Assembly: GCA_904420015.1 (NCBI GenBank)
Contig: CAJFTS010000009.1
Location: 1 to 35,771 of the forward strand
Origin: an uncultured Clostridia bacterium
Lineage (GTDB): Bacteria > Bacillota > Clostridia > Oscillospirales > Acutalibacteraceae
Direction of reading: 5' to 3'
DNA: 35,771 bases
The notes below the pieces were generated by a model, which was not told where the DNA came from, ran no database searches, and saw nothing but the letters and a program-made list of their open reading frames with translations. Position numbers and translations under genes: made by a program. Positions 32,860 to 35,771 of the stretch are shown here, piece after piece. Position 1 is the first letter of the stretch. Every line of letters begins with the position of its first letter.

Positions 32860-35091
32860 ATGCCCCCGAGAAAACGAAAGTCAGCCCAGCCGGGAAGGCC
32901 CGCTATGAAAGGGTACATCGAAGGCGCGGGAGAGGTGGTCGCCCAGCCGATTACCGATACGCTGGAGAAAAACTACATGCCCTACGCCATGAGCGTCATC
33001 GTCTCCCGGGCCCTGCCGGAAATCGACGGGTTTAAGCCCTCCCACCGCAAGCTGCTCTATACCATGTATAAAATGGGGCTTTTAACCGGCGCGCGCACCA
33101 AATCCGCCAATGTGGTGGGCGCCACCATGAAATTAAACCCCCACGGGGACGCGGCTATTTACGAGACGATGGTCCGCCTCTCCCGTGGAAACGAGACCCT
33201 GCTGCATCCCTTTGTGGACTCGAAGGGGAATTTCGGCAAATCCTACTCCAGGGACATGATGTACGCCGCTTCCCGGTATACCGAGGTCAAGCTGGACGCC
33301 ATCTGCCAGGAGCTTTTCCGGGATATCGATAAGAATACCGTCGATTTTGTGGACAACTACGACAATACCCTCAAGGAGCCTACCCTGCTGCCGGCGGCGT
33401 TCCCTACGGTGCTGGTCAACGCCAACACCGGCATTGCCGTCAGCATGGCCAGCTCCATCTGCCCGTTTAACCTCAGGGAGGTCTGCGAAACCACCATCGC
33501 CCTGATGAAGGACCCGGACCACGATGTGGCCGCTACCCTACAGGCGCCCGATTTCCCCCTGGGCGGGCGCATCCTTTACGACCGGGAGGCTATCGATAAG
33601 ATATACCGCACCGGCCGGGGCGGGGTGCGGGTACGGTCGGTCTATCAGTATGACAAGGAGAGCCATTGCATCGACGTCACCCAAATCCCGCCTACCACCA
33701 CCATTGAGGCCATCGTCGATAAGGTGGTGGATTTGGTCAAGGGAGGCAAGGTTCGGGAAATAGCGGACATCCGCGATGAAACCGGGCTTGCGGGCTTAAA
33801 GATCACCATCGACCTAAAGCGGGGCGCGGACCCGGACAAGCTGATGCAGAAGCTTTTTCGCCTGACGCCGCTGGAGGACAGCTTTTCCTGCAACTTCAAC
33901 GTCCTCATCGGCGGCGTGCCCAGGGTGATGGGCATTCGGGAGCTTCTAAACGAATGGGTGAAATTCCGCAGCGATTGTGTCCGCCGCCGGGTGTCCTTTG
34001 ATTTGAAAAAGGCTAGGGATAAGCTGCACCTGCTCAAGGGCCTGTCGAAAATCCTGCTGGATATCGACAAGGCCATCCGCATCGTGCGGGAAACGGAGGA
34101 GGAAGCGGAGGTGGTGCCCAACCTGATGATCGGGTTCGGCATTGACGAAGTCCAGGCGGAATATGTGGCGGAGATCCGGCTGCGCCACCTCAATCGGGAG
34201 TATATCCTCAAGCGGATGGAGGAAACCGAAAAGCTGGAAAAGGAGATTGAGGAGCTGTCCTCCATTCTGCAAAACGACCGCAAGGTGAAGGAACGGATCA
34301 TCCAGGAGCTGACCGCCATTGCGGACAAATACGGCCAACCCCGCCGGTCGGAGATTGTCTACGAGGTCGAGGAGATGGAAGTGGAAGAAGAGATCCCCGA
34401 CTATCCCGTTCATCTCTTCCTGACCAGGGAAGGGTATTTCAAGAAGGTCACCCCTCAGTCCCTTCGCATGAGCTCGGAGCATAAGCTCAAGGAGGGGGAT
34501 GCGGTGGCCCAGGCGATTGAGGCCACCAATAACACCGATCTTCTCTTCTTCACCGACCGCTGCCAGGTCTATAAGGCCAAGGCCTCCGATTTCGACGACA
34601 CCCGCATCAGCACCCTGGGTGACTATATCCCGGCGAAGCTGGGGATGGACGAGGGGGAAAACGTGGTGTATCTGGCGGCCACCAAGGAGTATGCCGGATT
34701 TATGCTCTTTGTCTTTGAAAACGGCAAGGCGGCAAAGGTGTCCTTTGAGAAATACGCCACCAAAACCAACCGCAAGAAGCTGTTGAAGGCCTATTCGGAC
34801 AAGTCCCCCTTGGCCGGCATCCTTTATCTGCCGCAGGACTGTGAGGTTTTGCTTAAATCCTCCTCCCGCCGTATGCTCTTGGTGCATACGGGGGCGATTT
34901 CCGCCAAGGCCACCCGGGATACCATCGGCGTGGCGGTGATGACGCTAAAAAAGAATCACCGGATGGCGTCGGTCGTCCCCTATGAAGAGGGGACGCTCGT
35001 AAAACCGGACCGGTACCGCACCAAGAATATTCCGGCAACCGGCGCCCTTCCTGCACAGGAGGACGTAGGAGAGCAGCTGACCCTCTCTTAA
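32860..35091 (+). CDS. parC: Type IIA topoisomerase subunit A (ParC/GyrA-like, divergent)
   Basis: 743 aa. The DNA-breaking domain has the catalytic Tyr Y140 in AASRYTEVKLD. A coiled coil follows (about 440-500, LEKEIEELSSILQ), then a C-terminal beta-pinwheel from about 510. No GyrA-box is evident in the pinwheel, so negative supercoiling is unlikely and a topoisomerase IV-like role is favoured. In the region equivalent to the quinolone pocket (NPHGDAAIYE) the usual Ser83 is Ala98 and Asp87 is Glu102. Start ATG 32860 has AAAGGAGG eight nt upstream, 18 nt after parE. Confidence 0.92.
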   Translation: MPPRKRKSAQPGRPAMKGYIEGAGEVVAQPITDTLEKNYMPYAMSVIVSRALPEIDGFKPSHRKLLYTMYKMGLLTGARTKSANVVGATMKLNPHGDAAIYETMVRLSRGNETLLHPFVDSKGNFGKSYSRDMMYAASRYTEVKLDAICQELFRDIDKNTVDFVDNYDNTLKEPTLLPAAFPTVLVNANTGIAVSMASSICPFNLREVCETTIALMKDPDHDVAATLQAPDFPLGGRILYDREAIDKIYRTGRGGVRVRSVYQYDKESHCIDVTQIPPTTTIEAIVDKVVDLVKGGKVREIADIRDETGLAGLKITIDLKRGADPDKLMQKLFRLTPLEDSFSCNFNVLIGGVPRVMGIRELLNEWVKFRSDCVRRRVSFDLKKARDKLHLLKGLSKILLDIDKAIRIVRETEEEAEVVPNLMIGFGIDEVQAEYVAEIRLRHLNREYILKRMEETEKLEKEIEELSSILQNDRKVKERIIQELTAIADKYGQPRRSEIVYEVEEMEVEEEIPDYPVHLFLTREGYFKKVTPQSLRMSSEHKLKEGDAVAQAIEATNNTDLLFFTDRCQVYKAKASDFDDTRISTLGDYIPAKLGMDEGENVVYLAATKEYAGFMLFVFENGKAAKVSFEKYATKTNRKKLLKAYSDKSPLAGILYLPQDCEVLLKSSSRRMLLVHTGAISAKATRDTIGVAVMTLKKNHRMASVVPYEEGTLVKPDRYRTKNIPATGALPAQEDVGEQLTLS

Positions 35092-35193
35092 CCGGAAAAC
35101 CGCCTGGTTCCCGTTTTTCCCTTGACAAAAGCGCCCAACGAGCTCCGGCCGGTGGGGGGAAAGCCAGCCGTCCGGGACCGGCGGACGAAAGAA

Positions 35194-35223
35194 AGCACCC
35201 GAAGGCGTTAGCCTCCGGGTGCT
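35194..35223 (+). terminator. parC terminator
   Basis: AGCACCCG/CGGGTGCT with an inner AGGC/GCCT extension and GTTA loop, followed by a weak TCTTGCGTTG tail. It is the only good hairpin downstream of parC (stop 35091), so it is the likely end of the operon. Confidence 0.6.
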
Positions 35224-35230
35224 CTTGCGT

Positions 35231-35263
35231 TGAGAACAAGCAAACGCAATTGTTTTGTTCTCA
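35231..35263. repeat. Nine-base inverted repeat downstream of parC
   Basis: TGAGAACAA (35231-35239) and TTGTTCTCA (35255-35263), perfect arms with 15 bases between, themselves interlaced with TTGCGT/ACGCAA. It could be a binding site or a secondary hairpin. The rest of 35264-35535 contains only short, unsupported frames. Confidence 0.45.
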
Positions 35264-35535
35264 TTGCGCTAATAGTATAGCCGCAGAAAAGAACAAATAT
35301 GCGGCGGTTTGCTTATTTTTGATAAAAGACTCGCCCGCCGTTTTGCCTCTGCCGCCGGAAAAAGGAATGATCCGTCCCTGCGCTGCATATCCTAGATGGA
35401 GGGAAAGGCCGTCGTTTTTCCTGCATTCTGTGAAACTTCTGCGTTTTGGTGAGCAGAAGAAAACGAAAATCGAATACCGACCGGCAGGCTGACAAATCCA
35501 TGCAAAATTTTTTCCGAAAAATTTAAATTAGAGTG

Positions 35536-35564
35536 TTGACAATTTCAAAGACTTATAGTAATAT
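35536..35564 (+). promoter_or_regulatory. Promoter of the tRNA cluster
   Basis: Consensus TTGACA (35536-35541), 17-nt spacer, TAATAT (35559-35564), about 40 nt before tRNA-Val, in AT-rich DNA. Confidence 0.75.
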
Positions 35565-35604
35565 ATACAAGTCGCCGGTAAAAACACCGGGAACGCATGG
35601 AAAA

Positions 35605-35680
35605 GGGAGCATAGCTCAGCTGGGAGAGCACTTGCCTTACAAGCAAGGGGTCACAGGTTCGAGCCCTGTTGTTCCCACCA
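35605..35680 (+). tRNA. tRNA-Val (anticodon TAC)
   Basis: 76 nt with encoded CCA. The acceptor stem is GGGAGCA/TGTTCCC (one G-U). The D-loop is AGCTCAGCTGGGAGAGC, the anticodon stem CTTGC/GCAAG with loop CTTACAA, and the T-arm CACAGGTTCGAGCCCTGT. Anticodon TAC reads GTA and other valine codons. Confidence 0.97.
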
Positions 35681-35687
35681 AAAACAT

Positions 35688-35764
35688 GGCCCGGTAGTTC
35701 AGCTGGTTAGAACGCTAGCCTGTCACGCTAGAGGTCGACGGTTCGAGCCCGTTCCGGGTCGCCA
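35688..35764 (+). tRNA. tRNA-Asp (anticodon GTC)
   Basis: 77 nt with encoded CCA, seven bases after tRNA-Val and on the same transcript. The acceptor stem is GGCCCGG/CCGGGTC with discriminator G. The anticodon stem is CTAGC/GCTAG with loop CTGTCAC, and the T-arm is GACGGTTCGAGCCCGTT. The window ends seven bases after it; the cluster may continue. Confidence 0.97.
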
Positions 35765-35771
35765 TATTTGC

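Noticed and set aside
35250-35501. Short open frames (80 and 62 codons) between parC and the tRNAs
   Set aside because: No ribosome site, no motif, AT-rich promoter-like DNA.

Overview
The window looks like a chromosomal piece from a GC-rich, low-oxygen member of the Clostridia, most likely an Oscillospirales/Ruminococcaceae-type Firmicute (inference). The support is: strong AGGAGG-type ribosome sites, TTG/GTG starts, a DnaD/DnaI-style helicase loader, GdpP-RplI-DnaB synteny, a Rex redox repressor, a partial oxidative TCA branch (aconitase plus isocitrate dehydrogenase) and a NifS/NifU iron-sulfur pair. Nearly everything is housekeeping. I see no prophage, insertion sequence, CRISPR array or defence island.

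Layout. 1-3070: a P-type Ca2+-type ATPase (minus), divergent from a SEDS (RodA/FtsW) protein. 3071-6315: the SEDS gene, a double DnaD-domain protein and a DnaI/DnaC-type AAA+ ATPase on the plus strand. 6454-9000: a small conserved ORF (minus), an amidohydrolase (plus) and rex (minus). 8654-11787: an acn-icd operon (minus). 12017-13182: an XRE regulator with a small conserved partner, then a two-TM PH-like protein (plus). 13398-16568: nifS-nifU, rnhA and a zinc-ribbon membrane protein followed by a frame-disrupted Cys-rich small gene (all minus). 16802-19126: a nucleotidyltransferase fused to a left-handed beta-helix and a degenerate phosphohexomutase. 19187-29546: a long plus-strand run, RNase J, gdpP, rplI, dnaB, tilS, hpt, ftsH. 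29617-29940: a 156-bp tandem repeat. 30076-30618: a GNAT protein (minus). 30859-35091: a divergent type IIA topoisomerase pair (parE-parC). 35605-35764: tRNA-Val(TAC) and tRNA-Asp(GTC), which run to the window edge.

How the genes connect. The DnaD-DnaI pair would load the DnaB helicase encoded 18 kb further on. RNase J, GdpP, L9, DnaB, TilS, Hpt and FtsH form the familiar Firmicute core neighbourhood covering RNA decay, c-di-AMP turnover, translation, replication, tRNA-Ile decoding, purine salvage and proteolysis. NifS-NifU could supply the 4Fe-4S cluster of the aconitase encoded nearby, and Rex would sense NADH/NAD+.

The most notable points are these. (i) The translation start and Lys/Ala-rich N-terminal extension of RNase J lie in a different frame from the enzyme, with the switch at an A6 run. 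(ii) A Cys-rich small gene has two compensating frame breaks. (iii) The mutase half of the sugar-nucleotide fusion has lost its catalytic loops. (iv) A perfect palindrome lies within the promoter of nifS. (v) A ~455-nt leader precedes rnj. (vi) There is an exact-period 156-bp tandem repeat after ftsH. Points (i) and (ii) could be assembly errors in homopolymers, and this should be settled before any biological interpretation.
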